Positions 44,808 to 53,501 of a stretch of DNA of 64,000 nt are shown here, piece after piece. This stretch comes from Clavibacter michiganensis (GTDB lineage: Bacteria; Actinomycetota; Actinomycetes; Actinomycetales; Microbacteriaceae), in contig NZ_JAFBBJ010000001.1 of assembly GCF_016907085.1 (NCBI RefSeq), positions 1,178,001-1,242,000 of the forward strand, given 5' to 3'. Positions within the stretch are counted from its first letter, which is position 1. The number at the start of each line of letters is the position of its first letter. The notes under the pieces were generated by a model. The model saw only the letters and a list, made by a program, of their open reading frames with translations. It did no database searches and was not told the DNA's origin. A program made the position numbers and the translations under genes.

Positions 44808-46442
44808 TCAGATGTGCGGCACGAAGTCGCGCCACGCGACGCGGCGGTCGGCGTGCGGGTCGTGCTCGACGCGGTCGACCACGTCGAAGACGAGGGTCGC
44901 GCGCTCCCCCGACGCCGCGGAGGCCGACGGGCCGGCGCCCGGCGCCTCGTCGTCGCCGCCCACGTAGGCGGGCCAGGACTCGTCGACGCTGCCGTCCTGC
45001 GCGAAGCGGAGCCAGGCGATGCGCATCCGCTCCCCGGCCGCGACGAACGCGCGCCGGCCGCCGAGGAGGGTCATGCCGCGGCCGAGCATCGAGTCCATGC
45101 GGTCGAACAGCGCGAAGAGCTCCAGGCCGTGCGTGGCGTCGAGCCCCATGAGGCGCACGAGGCGCGGGGCGATGTCGAAGCGGTAGAAGTGCACGGGCGC
45201 GTAGCGGGCGTGACGCTCGGCGACCTTGATCGACGGGAACCAGAAGGCGTAGTCGCCGCCGAAGTCGAGGGCGGCCCGGCGCTTCGGGAGGCCGGGATAG
45301 AGGGCCGCCAGCTCCGCGCGGTGCGCCTCGTCGGTCTTCGCGAACACGGCCTCGATGCGCGGCGGCGTGGTCGCGAGGATGTCGAGACGGCCGGTGAACA
45401 GGGATCCCTCGCGCTCGTTCGTGCCGATGATGAGCGGCACCCGGGCCGCGCGCCCGTGCTTGAAGGCGTCGAGCGGGCGCTCCGGCAGCACGTCGCCGTC
45501 GATGACGGGGCTGAACGTGATGGTGCCGGGCTCCTGGTCGGGCGTGCGCACCATGAGCTCGTTCGCCGCCGCGGCGAGCGTGGACGCGCTCGCGGCCGTG
45601 AGCAGCCGGACCGCCTCGGCGTCGTCGGGCGCGCGGCCCGCCCGGTCCTCGAGGAGTCCCACGAACTGCTCGGCCCAGCGCGCGGTCTGCTCGGCCGGGT
45701 AGACGGCGTTCGTCGGCGAGCTCTGCGCGATGGCCCGGGCGAAGAGCCCGTGCGCCGCGGGCACGGCCATGAGGGTCGTGACGGCGTTGCCGCCCGCGGA
45801 CTCGCCGAAGACCGTGACGTTGTCGGGGTCCCCGCCGAACGCGCGGATGTTGTCGCGCACCCACTGGAGCGCCTGCACCTGGTCGCGCAGGCCCAGGTTC
45901 GACTCGATGGGGCGCTCCGGCGTCGAGTAGCGGCTGAAGTCGAGGTAGCCGAGGGCGCCGAGCCGGTAGTTGAAGCTGACGTAGACGATGCCGCCCTGGC
46001 GCACGAGGCCCTCGCCCTGCACGGGGTTCTCGCGCGAGGATCCGACGACGTAGGCGCCGCCGTGGATGAAGACCATGACGGGCCGCAGCTGCGACTCGCG
46101 GTTCACGCGCGCGGCGTCGGGGCTGAGGCCGGACGGCGCGATGACGTTGACGGTGAGGCAGTCCTCCCCCATCGGCGTGCCCTGCGGCGCGCCCATGAAG
46201 GCGCCCGCGCTGACCTGCGGGGCTACCTTGCCGAAGTGCTGCGCGAAGCGCGCGCCCTCCCAGCCGACGACGGGCTGCGGCGCCCGGAACCGGAGGTCGC
46301 CGCGGGGCGGGGCCGCGAAGGGGATGCCGCGCCAGGCCTCGACGCCTCGCTCGCGCACGCCGCGGACGGTGCCGCCCGTGACCTGGACGTCGAGCTCCGA
46401 CGGGTCGTACGCCGGGGTGGGGTGCTCGGCGTCGGGGCTCAC
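44808..46442 (-). CDS. Carboxylesterase type B
   Basis: A 544-residue alpha/beta hydrolase of the carboxylesterase/lipase family B. The nucleophile Ser sits in VTVFGESAGGNA, the oxyanion-hole segment is VMVFIHGGAYVVGS, and the early RGIPFAAPPRGDLRF and EDCLTVNV segments are typical; the catalytic His is in ATHGLELFALF. No signal peptide, so cytoplasmic. GTG at 46442 follows TAAACT by seven bases, leaderless. Natural substrate unknown. Confidence 0.93.
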   Translation of the reverse strand: MSPDAEHPTPAYDPSELDVQVTGGTVRGVRERGVEAWRGIPFAAPPRGDLRFRAPQPVVGWEGARFAQHFGKVAPQVSAGAFMGAPQGTPMGEDCLTVNVIAPSGLSPDAARVNRESQLRPVMVFIHGGAYVVGSSRENPVQGEGLVRQGGIVYVSFNYRLGALGYLDFSRYSTPERPIESNLGLRDQVQALQWVRDNIRAFGGDPDNVTVFGESAGGNAVTTLMAVPAAHGLFARAIAQSSPTNAVYPAEQTARWAEQFVGLLEDRAGRAPDDAEAVRLLTAASASTLAAAANELMVRTPDQEPGTITFSPVIDGDVLPERPLDAFKHGRAARVPLIIGTNEREGSLFTGRLDILATTPPRIEAVFAKTDEAHRAELAALYPGLPKRRAALDFGGDYAFWFPSIKVAERHARYAPVHFYRFDIAPRLVRLMGLDATHGLELFALFDRMDSMLGRGMTLLGGRRAFVAAGERMRIAWLRFAQDGSVDESWPAYVGGDDEAPGAGPSASAASGERATLVFDVVDRVEHDPHADRRVAWRDFVPHI

Positions 46443-46465
46443 CCGACCGAGTTTACGGTCCGCCC

Positions 46466-48049
46466 TCACGCTCCCGGGACGGCGGTCGCGAGCAGGCGCT
46501 CCAGCGCCCGCTCGGCCCGCCAGAGCGCGGACTCGGTGCGCAGCCGCTCGGCCTCGTGCAGCACGCCGAGCGCGAAGGCGTCCTCGCCGCGGGCCGCGAG
46601 GCGCCTCGCCTCCTCGCGGAGGACGCGCTGCATGGCGAGGCCGTCGCGGTGCTCGCCGAGCTCGTCGTGCACCTCCTCGGCGGCGGTCGCGAGCCGCATG
46701 GTCTTCCGGCCGAGGACCGTGACGGTGCGTCCGCTGACCTCCTCCGCGGCGTAGCGGAGGCGCTTGGCGGCCTTGCGGACCTCGTGCAGGGCATCGGTGC
46801 GCGCGGCGTCGCCGACCGCCTCCTGCGCGACCGCGGCGCGGCGGCCGACGCGCTCGGCGTCGCGGCGGAGGGCGGCGTGCAGGGCGGGACCCGCGGGGGC
46901 GCTCGCGTCGTGGGTGAGCGGCGGATCCTGGACCAGCCGGTCGAGGTCGTCGAGCAGCGCGACGTAGCGCGCGGACGAGAGCGCCCGGATCACGCGCTCG
47001 CGGGCGCGGCGGTGGCGCTCGTCGAGGACGTCGTGCAGGGCGTCGCCGACGTGGTCGGGCACGGTCTCCGTGTCGTGCTCCACCACGGACCAGACGACGC
47101 GGTCGCGCAGCACCTCCAGGTCGCGGGCGTCGCCGAGCACCGCCCCGAGCGCCGTGAGCTCGGCGCGGACGGGCGCGGTCGCGGCGGGATCGATCACGTC
47201 CTGGTGGGTGCGGAGGGCGCTGCGGAGGCGGCGGACGGCGACGCGCATGCGGTGCACGGCGTCGTGCTCGTCGGCGCGCACGTGCGGGTCGGCGGCGACG
47301 AGGTCGCGGACGCCGCGGGCGAGGATCGCGCGGGCGACCTCGGACGCGGGGCTCTCCTTCGAGAGGGTCGCGGGATCCGGCAGGGCGGGACCCGCGGGCG
47401 CCTGCCGGCCGAGCGCGTCGGCGCCGAGCGCGCGGGCGAGCTTGGAGACGCTGTCCGAGGGGCGGGCGCCGGCGTCGAGGACGTGGCGCTCGATGCGGTC
47501 GAGGAGCGCCGCGCGCTGCTTCCGCTTCGCGGGTGCGTCGGGCAGGAGCTCGACCTCCCACTCGTGCCAGGCGCGCACGGTGCCGCCGCGGATGTCGGAT
47601 GCGGTGACGCGGTCGTCGGCGAACTCGGCGACCGCCCGGCCGTCGGCGTCGTGCAGCGTGACCGTCGTGCGCACGGTCTCGAGGCGCGCGAGCGGCGTGA
47701 GCTCCCGGCCGCGCACGTGCACGGCGACCTGGTCGAGCACGGGTCCGGGGATCCCGCCGTCGCCGTCGTCGCCGTCCTCCAGCGGCCAGCCGAGCTCGGT
47801 GCGGCCCTCGGCGCCGTCGGCGGGGAGCTTCACGTGCCAGCCCGCGTCGTGCCCGCCCTCGCGGCGGCGGAGGATCATGCGGCGGTCGGCCAGCGCGTGG
47901 TCGGCGGTGTCGAGGTAGACCGCCACGAGCGTCGCGGGCTCCGCGGTCCGCGCCTCGGCGATCCCCTCGACGCCGGCGAAGCCCGGGATGGGGATCCCCT
48001 CCGCCACGTCGTACTTGCGCTCGATCTCGACGGAGGATGTGTGCACCAT
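46466..48049 (-). CDS. CYTH and CHAD domain protein
   Basis: A 527-residue fusion. The N-terminal CYTH triphosphate tunnel domain has the ExExK motif (Glu8, Glu10, Lys12 in VEIERKY) and beta strands with RRREGGHDAGWHVKLP. The C-terminal CHAD domain (about 230-527) is helical and rich in His, Arg and Lys: HDAVHRMRVAVRRLRSALRTH and LHEVRKAAKRLRYAAE. CHAD binds polyphosphate, so the protein probably handles inorganic polyphosphate or triphosphate. Start ATG at 48049 has a GGGGGG run directly upstream. Confidence 0.92.
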   Translation of the reverse strand: MVHTSSVEIERKYDVAEGIPIPGFAGVEGIAEARTAEPATLVAVYLDTADHALADRRMILRRREGGHDAGWHVKLPADGAEGRTELGWPLEDGDDGDGGIPGPVLDQVAVHVRGRELTPLARLETVRTTVTLHDADGRAVAEFADDRVTASDIRGGTVRAWHEWEVELLPDAPAKRKQRAALLDRIERHVLDAGARPSDSVSKLARALGADALGRQAPAGPALPDPATLSKESPASEVARAILARGVRDLVAADPHVRADEHDAVHRMRVAVRRLRSALRTHQDVIDPAATAPVRAELTALGAVLGDARDLEVLRDRVVWSVVEHDTETVPDHVGDALHDVLDERHRRARERVIRALSSARYVALLDDLDRLVQDPPLTHDASAPAGPALHAALRRDAERVGRRAAVAQEAVGDAARTDALHEVRKAAKRLRYAAEEVSGRTVTVLGRKTMRLATAAEEVHDELGEHRDGLAMQRVLREEARRLAARGEDAFALGVLHEAERLRTESALWRAERALERLLATAVPGA

Positions 48050-48140
48050 CCCCCCTGTGTAGCGCACCCGGCCTGGCGCGGCCAGCCGCCGACGGTCGCC
48101 GGGAGCGCCGGGACCCCGGGCGTGGGTCAGACTGGCGGGC

Positions 48141-49328
48141 ATGCCCATCCGCCCGCGCCGCGCCGCGCCCGACGACGCCCTGCCGCAGGCCGAGCTCGAG
48201 GAGGCCGCCCTCCACCGGCGGCAGCGCATCGGTCGCGAGCTCGGCTGGTACGCCTGCCGTCGCGCGGTCTACGGCTTCATGAAGCACCGCGGCATCGACA
48301 TGGCCGCGAGCCTCACCTTCTACTCCACGCTCTCGCTCGTCCCCGCCGCGGTCGCGGTGCTCAGCCTCATCGGCGTCGTCGGCGACACGCGCGCGGGCGT
48401 CGAGGGCGTGCTCGGCGTCCTCACGGCGGTGCTGGGCGACTCGGCGGTCGACGTGATCCGCGACCCGGTCGAGCAGCTCGCCGACGGGCCGCGGTCGGGC
48501 ATCGCATTCACGGTGAGCTTCCTCGGCGCGCTCTGGACCTCGGCGGCCTACGTCACCGCGTTCGGCCGCGCCATGAACCGCGTGCAGGAGACGGAGGAGG
48601 GCCGGCCGCTCGTGAAGTACCGGGCGCTGATGCTCGGGGTGACGGTCGCGCTGCTCGTCGTCAGCGTCGTGATGGTCGGGATGCTGCTGCTCACCGACGA
48701 CGGCGCCCGCGCGCTCGGGCAGCAGCTCGGCCTCGGCGACACGACGCTCGTGGTGTGGGCCGTCGTGAAGTGGCCGCTGCTCGTGGTGCTGCTGACGGGG
48801 ATCATCGGGGTGCTCTACGCCGCGACGCCGAACCTGCGCCGGCGCCGCGTGGACCTGCTCACGTGGGGCAGCCTCGTGGCGATCGTCGCCTGGGGACTCG
48901 GCACGGCCGGCTTCGTCTGGTACGTGACGACCATCGCGACCTACGAATCGACGTACGGGGTGCTCGGCGCGGTGATCGTGCTGCTGCTGTGGCTCTACAT
49001 CGGGAACCTGTCGCTCGTGCTGGGCGGCGAGCTCGACGTGGAGATCATCCGCGCCCGGCAGCTGCAGGCGGGGATCCCCGCGGAGCACGCGCTGCGCCTG
49101 CCGGTGCGCGACACGACCCGCGCCGACCGCCTCGCGCGGCGCCGCGCCCTCCTCGAGGACGAGGGGCGGCGCCTGCGCGAGGCGCGGTCGGGCCGGGAGG
49201 CGGGGGCCGCCGAGGAGCGCCGGGCGGATGCCCCGCCGACGCTCCCCGAGGACGACGCGAGGGAGGTGCGGGTCAGGCGGAGGCGCTGGTCCGCACGACC
49301 ATCTTCCCGACGTTCTCGCCGCGCATGA
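48141..49328 (+). CDS. YihY/BrkB family membrane protein
   Basis: A 395-residue protein of the YihY (formerly RNase BN/BrkB) family with six membrane helices. Marks are DMAASLTFYSTLSLVPAAVAVLS, LGALWTSAAYVTAFGRAMNRV and ESTYGVLGAVIVLLLWLYIGNLSLVLGGELD. The role is unclear; some members are linked to serum resistance or lipid transport. The C-terminal 80 residues are Arg/Ala-rich and run 56 bp into the convergent oxidoreductase gene. ATG at 48141 is seven bases after CAGACT. Confidence 0.88.
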   Translation: MPIRPRRAAPDDALPQAELEEAALHRRQRIGRELGWYACRRAVYGFMKHRGIDMAASLTFYSTLSLVPAAVAVLSLIGVVGDTRAGVEGVLGVLTAVLGDSAVDVIRDPVEQLADGPRSGIAFTVSFLGALWTSAAYVTAFGRAMNRVQETEEGRPLVKYRALMLGVTVALLVVSVVMVGMLLLTDDGARALGQQLGLGDTTLVVWAVVKWPLLVVLLTGIIGVLYAATPNLRRRRVDLLTWGSLVAIVAWGLGTAGFVWYVTTIATYESTYGVLGAVIVLLLWLYIGNLSLVLGGELDVEIIRARQLQAGIPAEHALRLPVRDTTRADRLARRRALLEDEGRRLREARSGREAGAAEERRADAPPTLPEDDAREVRVRRRRWSARPSSRRSRRA

Positions 49329-50292
49329 GGCCGGTGAAGGCCTCGAACGCGCGGTCGATGCCGTCGATCACGGTCTCGTCGGCCGTGATGCGGCCCTCGG
49401 CGAGCCACGGGCCCATCTTCGCCGCGAACTCGGGCGCGAGGTCCTGGTGGTTGCCGAGGGTGAAGCCGCGGAGCGTGAGGCCGCGCGTGACGATGCGGCC
49501 CGTGTTGCGGATCGCGATCTCCTCGCCGGTGGAGTTGTAGGTCGAGATCGACCCGCAGTTGGCGACGCGGCCGAAGTCCTTGAGGGCGCCGAGCGCCGCG
49601 GAGAGGTGGTCGCCGCCGACGTTGTCGAAGTAGAGGTCGATGCCGTCGGGCGCCGCCTCCGCGAGCTTCGCCTCGAGGTCGCCGCCGTGGTAGTCGAACG
49701 CGGCGTCGAAGCCGAGGTGCGAGGTGAGGCGCTCGACCTTCTCCGCGGATCCGGCGCTGCCGACGACGCGCGAGGCGCCGAGCAGGCGGGCGATCTGGCC
49801 GACCATGGATCCGACCGCACCGGCGGCGCCGGACACGAAGACGACGTCGCCCTCCGTGATGGACGCGATGCGGGTGAGGCCGACGTAGGCGGTGAGGCCC
49901 GTGAGGCCGAGCACGCCGAGGTGGGCGGACGATGCCACGCCGGGCACCTCGGGGACGGGGCGGAAGCCGGCGGCCGGGCCCTGGGCGACGTCGCGCCAGC
50001 CGAGCATGTGGCTGACGAGCGTGCCGACCGCGAGGTCGTCGGAGCGGGACTCGACGACGCGGCCGACGGCGGATCCCGTCATGGCCTCGTCCAGCTGGAA
50101 GGGCGGCACGTAGGACGGCACGTCGTTCATGCGGCCGCGCATGTAGGGGTCGACGGAGATGAACTCGTTCTCGACGCGGACCTCGCCGTCGGCCAGGTCG
50201 GGCAGGTCGACCTCGACGCGGCGGACGTCGTCGGGGGTGGGCTCGCCGGTGGGGCGCTTCGCCAGCTGCCACTGGATGCTGCGTGCAGACAT
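49273..50292 (-). CDS. NADP-dependent oxidoreductase, leukotriene B4 dehydrogenase-like MDR
   Basis: A 339-residue medium-chain dehydrogenase without zinc ligands. Typical marks: EFISVDPYMRGRM at the N-terminus, GLTGLTAYVGL, the nucleotide loop VFVSGAAGAVGSMVGQIA, and YFDNVGGDHLSAAL. Such enzymes reduce enone double bonds with NADPH. ATG at 50292 has AAGGAG nine bases upstream. Its 3' end overlaps the end of the YihY gene on the other strand. Confidence 0.93.
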   Translation of the reverse strand: MSARSIQWQLAKRPTGEPTPDDVRRVEVDLPDLADGEVRVENEFISVDPYMRGRMNDVPSYVPPFQLDEAMTGSAVGRVVESRSDDLAVGTLVSHMLGWRDVAQGPAAGFRPVPEVPGVASSAHLGVLGLTGLTAYVGLTRIASITEGDVVFVSGAAGAVGSMVGQIARLLGASRVVGSAGSAEKVERLTSHLGFDAAFDYHGGDLEAKLAEAAPDGIDLYFDNVGGDHLSAALGALKDFGRVANCGSISTYNSTGEEIAIRNTGRIVTRGLTLRGFTLGNHQDLAPEFAAKMGPWLAEGRITADETVIDGIDRAFEAFTGLMRGENVGKMVVRTSASA

Positions 50293-50412
50293 GGGTCTCC
50301 TTCGTTCTCGGGTGCGGGCGGTCGGACGGCCGGCCCACGGCGCTCGTGGCGCGGCCCCACCCTTCCACCGCCCCCTGGATGCGGCACCCAGCGAGCCGTG
50401 GCCTCGTGACGC

Positions 50413-50439
50413 GGCGGCCGGGCGCGTCGCCCGGCCGCC
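50413..50439 (-). terminator. Terminator after the NmrA-like gene
   Basis: A perfect 12-bp stem GGCGGCCGGGCG / CGCCCGGCCGCC across a 3-base loop, 17 bp downstream of the NmrA-like stop codon. Confidence 0.85.
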
Positions 50440-50455
50440 CCGATCCCGCGTGCGG

Positions 50456-51406
50456 CTACGCGGCGGCCGAGGCTCCGCGCGCGGCGACGTGCGCGGCGAG
50501 GACGTCCCGCACGCTCGTCCAGGCGTGCGCGCCGAACCGCTCGCGGTCGACGTGGAGGAGCTCCGCCTCGCCGCTGTACATGCTCACGAGGTACTGCATG
50601 CCCTGCCAGGCCGGGAAGGTCTCCTGCTCGTCGCGGCCGATGCGGCGCATGGCCTTGCCCGCCGTCGCGAGGACGCCCGTGGATCCCGCCCACTGCAGCG
50701 CGAAGGGCGTGCCGGTGATCTCGGTCATGATGCGGGCGAGGTCGCGCGCCGTGACCCGGTCCCCCGCCACCTCGACCACGCGGGGCGCGTCGTCGTCGAG
50801 CGCGACGAGCGCCGTCACGCGGGCCGTGTCGTCCTTGGTCGTGAAGTCGAGCACCTGATCGGCGGACGACCAGTAGAGGACGCGGCGCCGGTCGAACAGG
50901 ACGATGGGCGCCTGCCCCGTGAGCATGTCGGCGAAGGCGCCGTTGAGCACCGAGGTGGAACGGATGGGCGCCGCGTCGAGGTCGGCCGCGAACTCGCGCC
51001 GCAGCTCGAAGTTGCGGTTGCTCCCGGGCGTGACGCGGCGGTAGTCGGCGGAGTAGTCCGAGGGGATGAAGCGCGGCACGCCGGCCGCGACCGCCGCCGT
51101 CAGGAGCGCGCGCTGCGCCCCCACGATCACGGCGCGGGCGCCGCTCACGGCGGAGACGACGACGCGCGCGCCGGCGACCGCGCGGATCAGCGCGGCCCGG
51201 TCGGTGTAGGCCGCCTCGACGACCTCGACGCGCGGGTCGTCGCCCCAGGCCTCGGCCGCCGCGGTGCTGCCGGGCCGGGTGAGGACGCGGACGCGGGCGC
51301 CGGCCGCGAGGAGCTCGCGGACGATGCGGCGGCCGAGGTCGCCGGTCGCGCCGGCGACGACGACGGGGCCGGACGAGGATGCGGATGCGGGGGTCGAGGT
51401 GCTCAT
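50456..51406 (-). CDS. NmrA/isoflavone-reductase-like NAD(P)-binding protein
   Basis: A 316-residue atypical short-chain dehydrogenase. The dinucleotide loop is VVVAGATGDLGRRIV (after an Ser/Ala-rich start), followed by FIPSDYSADYRR and NGAFADML, as in NmrA-like and isoflavone reductase proteins that bind NAD(P) and act as reductases or redox sensors. Its ATG overlaps the stop of the MarR gene (ATGA), so the two are coupled; the regulator probably controls it in response to its substrate. Confidence 0.88.
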   Translation of the reverse strand: MSTSTPASASSSGPVVVAGATGDLGRRIVRELLAAGARVRVLTRPGSTAAAEAWGDDPRVEVVEAAYTDRAALIRAVAGARVVVSAVSGARAVIVGAQRALLTAAVAAGVPRFIPSDYSADYRRVTPGSNRNFELRREFAADLDAAPIRSTSVLNGAFADMLTGQAPIVLFDRRRVLYWSSADQVLDFTTKDDTARVTALVALDDDAPRVVEVAGDRVTARDLARIMTEITGTPFALQWAGSTGVLATAGKAMRRIGRDEQETFPAWQGMQYLVSMYSGEAELLHVDRERFGAHAWTSVRDVLAAHVAARGASAAA

Positions 51407-52011
51407 GCGGGTTCTCCATCTGGGGTGGTGCGGCGCGCCGAGCGGCGCGAGCGGTGGGGGGCGGCGACGGGCTGCTCGAGGCGCGCGGCGTCCGACTGCT
51501 CGGCGGCGGGGCCGGCGGCCACGCCGATGCCGACGGCGACGCGGGCGAGGAGGCGGCGGAGCGCGACGCGCTCGTCCGGGGCGAGGCCGCCCATCAGGCC
51601 GTCCTCCACCTCGCCGAGCGCGACGCGCGCCGTCGCCAGCAGGGCGCGACCGGCATCGGTCGGCACGACCTGCCGGATCCGGCGGTCCCGCGGATGCGGC
51701 TGCCGCTCGACGTGCCCGCCCTCGGCGAGCGCGTCGATCACGTAGGTCATCTGCGTCTTGTCGATGCCGAGGCGCTGCGCGAGCGCCAGCTGCGACGACG
51801 GCTCCTCCGTGGTGATCGCGACGAGCACCTGGTACCCGCGCGGGCCGCCCGGCACGTCGGCGACGGCGGCCTGCGCCGTGCGCACGAAGCCCTGGTAGAC
51901 GGCCTGGATGGACCAGCCGAACTGCGTCTCGATGCCGCCGGAGCCCCAGTCGATGCCCGAGGCGTCCACCTCGGCGTGGTCCGGGTCGCGGGTCGAGGCG
52001 GATGAGCTCAT
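51403..52011 (-). CDS. MarR family transcriptional regulator
   Basis: A 202-residue regulator. The winged-helix core runs from about 55 to 125, with SQLALAQRLGIDKTQMTYVIDAL as recognition helix and RDRRIRQVVPTDAGRALL as wing. A 40-residue Arg-rich tail follows. MarR proteins repress their own operon and release on binding aromatic ligands. Directly upstream lie TTGACG and TACGAT 17 bp apart with a palindrome between them, suggesting autoregulation. The message would be leaderless: the -10 box is six bases before the ATG. Confidence 0.92.
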   Translation of the reverse strand: MSSSASTRDPDHAEVDASGIDWGSGGIETQFGWSIQAVYQGFVRTAQAAVADVPGGPRGYQVLVAITTEEPSSQLALAQRLGIDKTQMTYVIDALAEGGHVERQPHPRDRRIRQVVPTDAGRALLATARVALGEVEDGLMGGLAPDERVALRRLLARVAVGIGVAAGPAAEQSDAARLEQPVAAPHRSRRSARRTTPDGEPA

Positions 52012-52017
52012 GCGGAG

Positions 52018-52046
52018 ATCGTATCCGTGCGAGATCGTCTCGTCAA
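52018..52046 (-). promoter_or_regulatory. Promoter and operator of the MarR-NmrA pair
   Basis: On the minus strand TTGACG (52041-52046) and TACGAT (52018-52023) are separated by exactly 17 bp, a near-ideal sigma-70 promoter. The spacer holds the perfect palindrome CGAGA-tcg-TCTCG at 52030-52042, and ACGATCTC occurs twice at a 16-bp interval. This is where the MarR protein would block RNA polymerase. Confidence 0.75.
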
Positions 52047-52083
52047 AAGATCATTTCACCCTCTCGGCGTCCACGACCGCGGG

Positions 52084-53469
52084 TCAGCGCCAGATCGGTG
52101 CGTCGCTCCCGAGCGCGGTGCGGATCCACGTCGGCGAGAGCGACGCGGGGCCGACGGGCAGGGGCGACGCCGACATGAGCGCGTCGCCGAGCGGGGTCGT
52201 CACGCGCCGCGGGGGCGAGTCGTCCGCGTCCCCGATGCCGCCCGCGTCCGGATCCGCGGAGCGCGGCAGCGCGAGCAGCGCGTGCGCGGTGCGCGCGAGC
52301 GAGAGCCGCCAGGCGGATCCGCGCCCGGTGCGCACCCGCCCCGCCAGCCCCGCGACCGCGGAGGCGGCGGCGAGGTACCCCGTGCCCCAGTCGAGCGCCT
52401 GCACGGGCAGCGGCACGGGACGGTCGCCGCCCGCCGCGACCATGCCCGCGTGCGCGATCCCGGACGCGCTCTGCACGATCGAGTCGAAGCCGCGTCGCCC
52501 CGCCCACGGCCCCGTCCAGCCGTACGCGTCGACGGTCACGTCGACGAGGCCCGGGCGGATCCGCTCCCTCTCGTCGGGCGGGAACCCGAGCGCGTCGAGG
52601 GCGCCGGGACGGTAGCCGTGCACGAGCACGTCCGCGCCGGCCAGCAGCTCGGCGAGGCGCGCCCGGCCGTCCGGGGTCCGGCCGTCGAGCCGCGCGGTCC
52701 GCTTGCCGGCCATCACGAGCGGCAGCACGGCGGGCTCGTCCCAGTCCGGCGGATCCAGCCGGAGCACGTCCGCGCCGAGGGCCGCGAGCGCCTGCGTGCA
52801 CGCCGGGCCCGCGATGACGCGCGTCAGGTCGAGCACGCGGATCCCCGCGAGCGGCGCCTCCGCGGTGGGCCGCCAGCGCGCCGCGTCGGCGCCCCGGCCG
52901 CCGTCCTCCCGCGCGACCAGCGGCTCGCCGGCGACCGCGCGGCCGGCGTCCGTCGCGGCCCACTCCCCCGCGGTCCGCAGGGCGGCCGCCACCCCGCCCG
53001 CCGCGACCACCGCGTCCTCGAGGGCGATCGCGTCCCACCCGGCGATCGCCCGGGCGAGCGCCGCGACGTCGGCCTCGGGCGCGCAGCCGGTGACCTGGAG
53101 CAGCGCGGCGCGGTGGCGGGGCGCGTTGGCGTGGGTGCGGATCCACGAGCCGTCGCGCGTCGGGAACGAGCCGGAGAGCGGATCCCACGGCGAGGGCAGC
53201 GCCCACCCCACCGGTTCCACGTGCTGCCCGCACCACGCCTCGGCGCGCCCGCGGTGGACGACGACCTCGTGCGGGCGCGGCAGGCCGACCGCCTCGCCGA
53301 GCGCGGCCACCGCGCCGCCGAGAAGCCCGAGCGCGGACACGGCGAGGTCCGTCACGGGGAGCGAGGAGCGGAGGGAGCCCCGGCCCACGACGCGGATCGG
53401 TGCGGCCTCGCCGAGGAGGGCCGCCGCGACCGAGAACCCGGATGCGTCGTCGGATCCCGGGGTCGTCAT
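52084..53469 (-). CDS. CaiB/BaiF-type (class III) CoA transferase
   Basis: A 461-residue class III CoA-transferase family protein. The canonical family N-terminus, PLAGIRVLDLTRVIAGPACTQAL, is found only at about residue 206, followed by DVLRLDPP and VHGYRPGALDALG (the NFRPG-type segment). The first 200 residues contain a WDPLSGSFPTRDGSWIRTHAN segment that normally belongs to the C-terminal part, so the domains appear in permuted order, as in a known subgroup. Substrate unknown. ATG at 53469 is six bases after TAGCGT, leaderless. Confidence 0.85.
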   Translation of the reverse strand: MTTPGSDDASGFSVAAALLGEAAPIRVVGRGSLRSSLPVTDLAVSALGLLGGAVAALGEAVGLPRPHEVVVHRGRAEAWCGQHVEPVGWALPSPWDPLSGSFPTRDGSWIRTHANAPRHRAALLQVTGCAPEADVAALARAIAGWDAIALEDAVVAAGGVAAALRTAGEWAATDAGRAVAGEPLVAREDGGRGADAARWRPTAEAPLAGIRVLDLTRVIAGPACTQALAALGADVLRLDPPDWDEPAVLPLVMAGKRTARLDGRTPDGRARLAELLAGADVLVHGYRPGALDALGFPPDERERIRPGLVDVTVDAYGWTGPWAGRRGFDSIVQSASGIAHAGMVAAGGDRPVPLPVQALDWGTGYLAAASAVAGLAGRVRTGRGSAWRLSLARTAHALLALPRSADPDAGGIGDADDSPPRRVTTPLGDALMSASPLPVGPASLSPTWIRTALGSDAPIWR

Positions 53470-53501
53470 GCCCGCACGCTACGCCGCCGGTCGGACGCGG
53501 A

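Noticed and set aside
44808..49088. 1426-codon minus-strand frame covering several genes
   Set aside because: Only the part up to 46442 is the carboxylesterase; the rest is out-of-frame shadow of the CYTH-CHAD and YihY genes.
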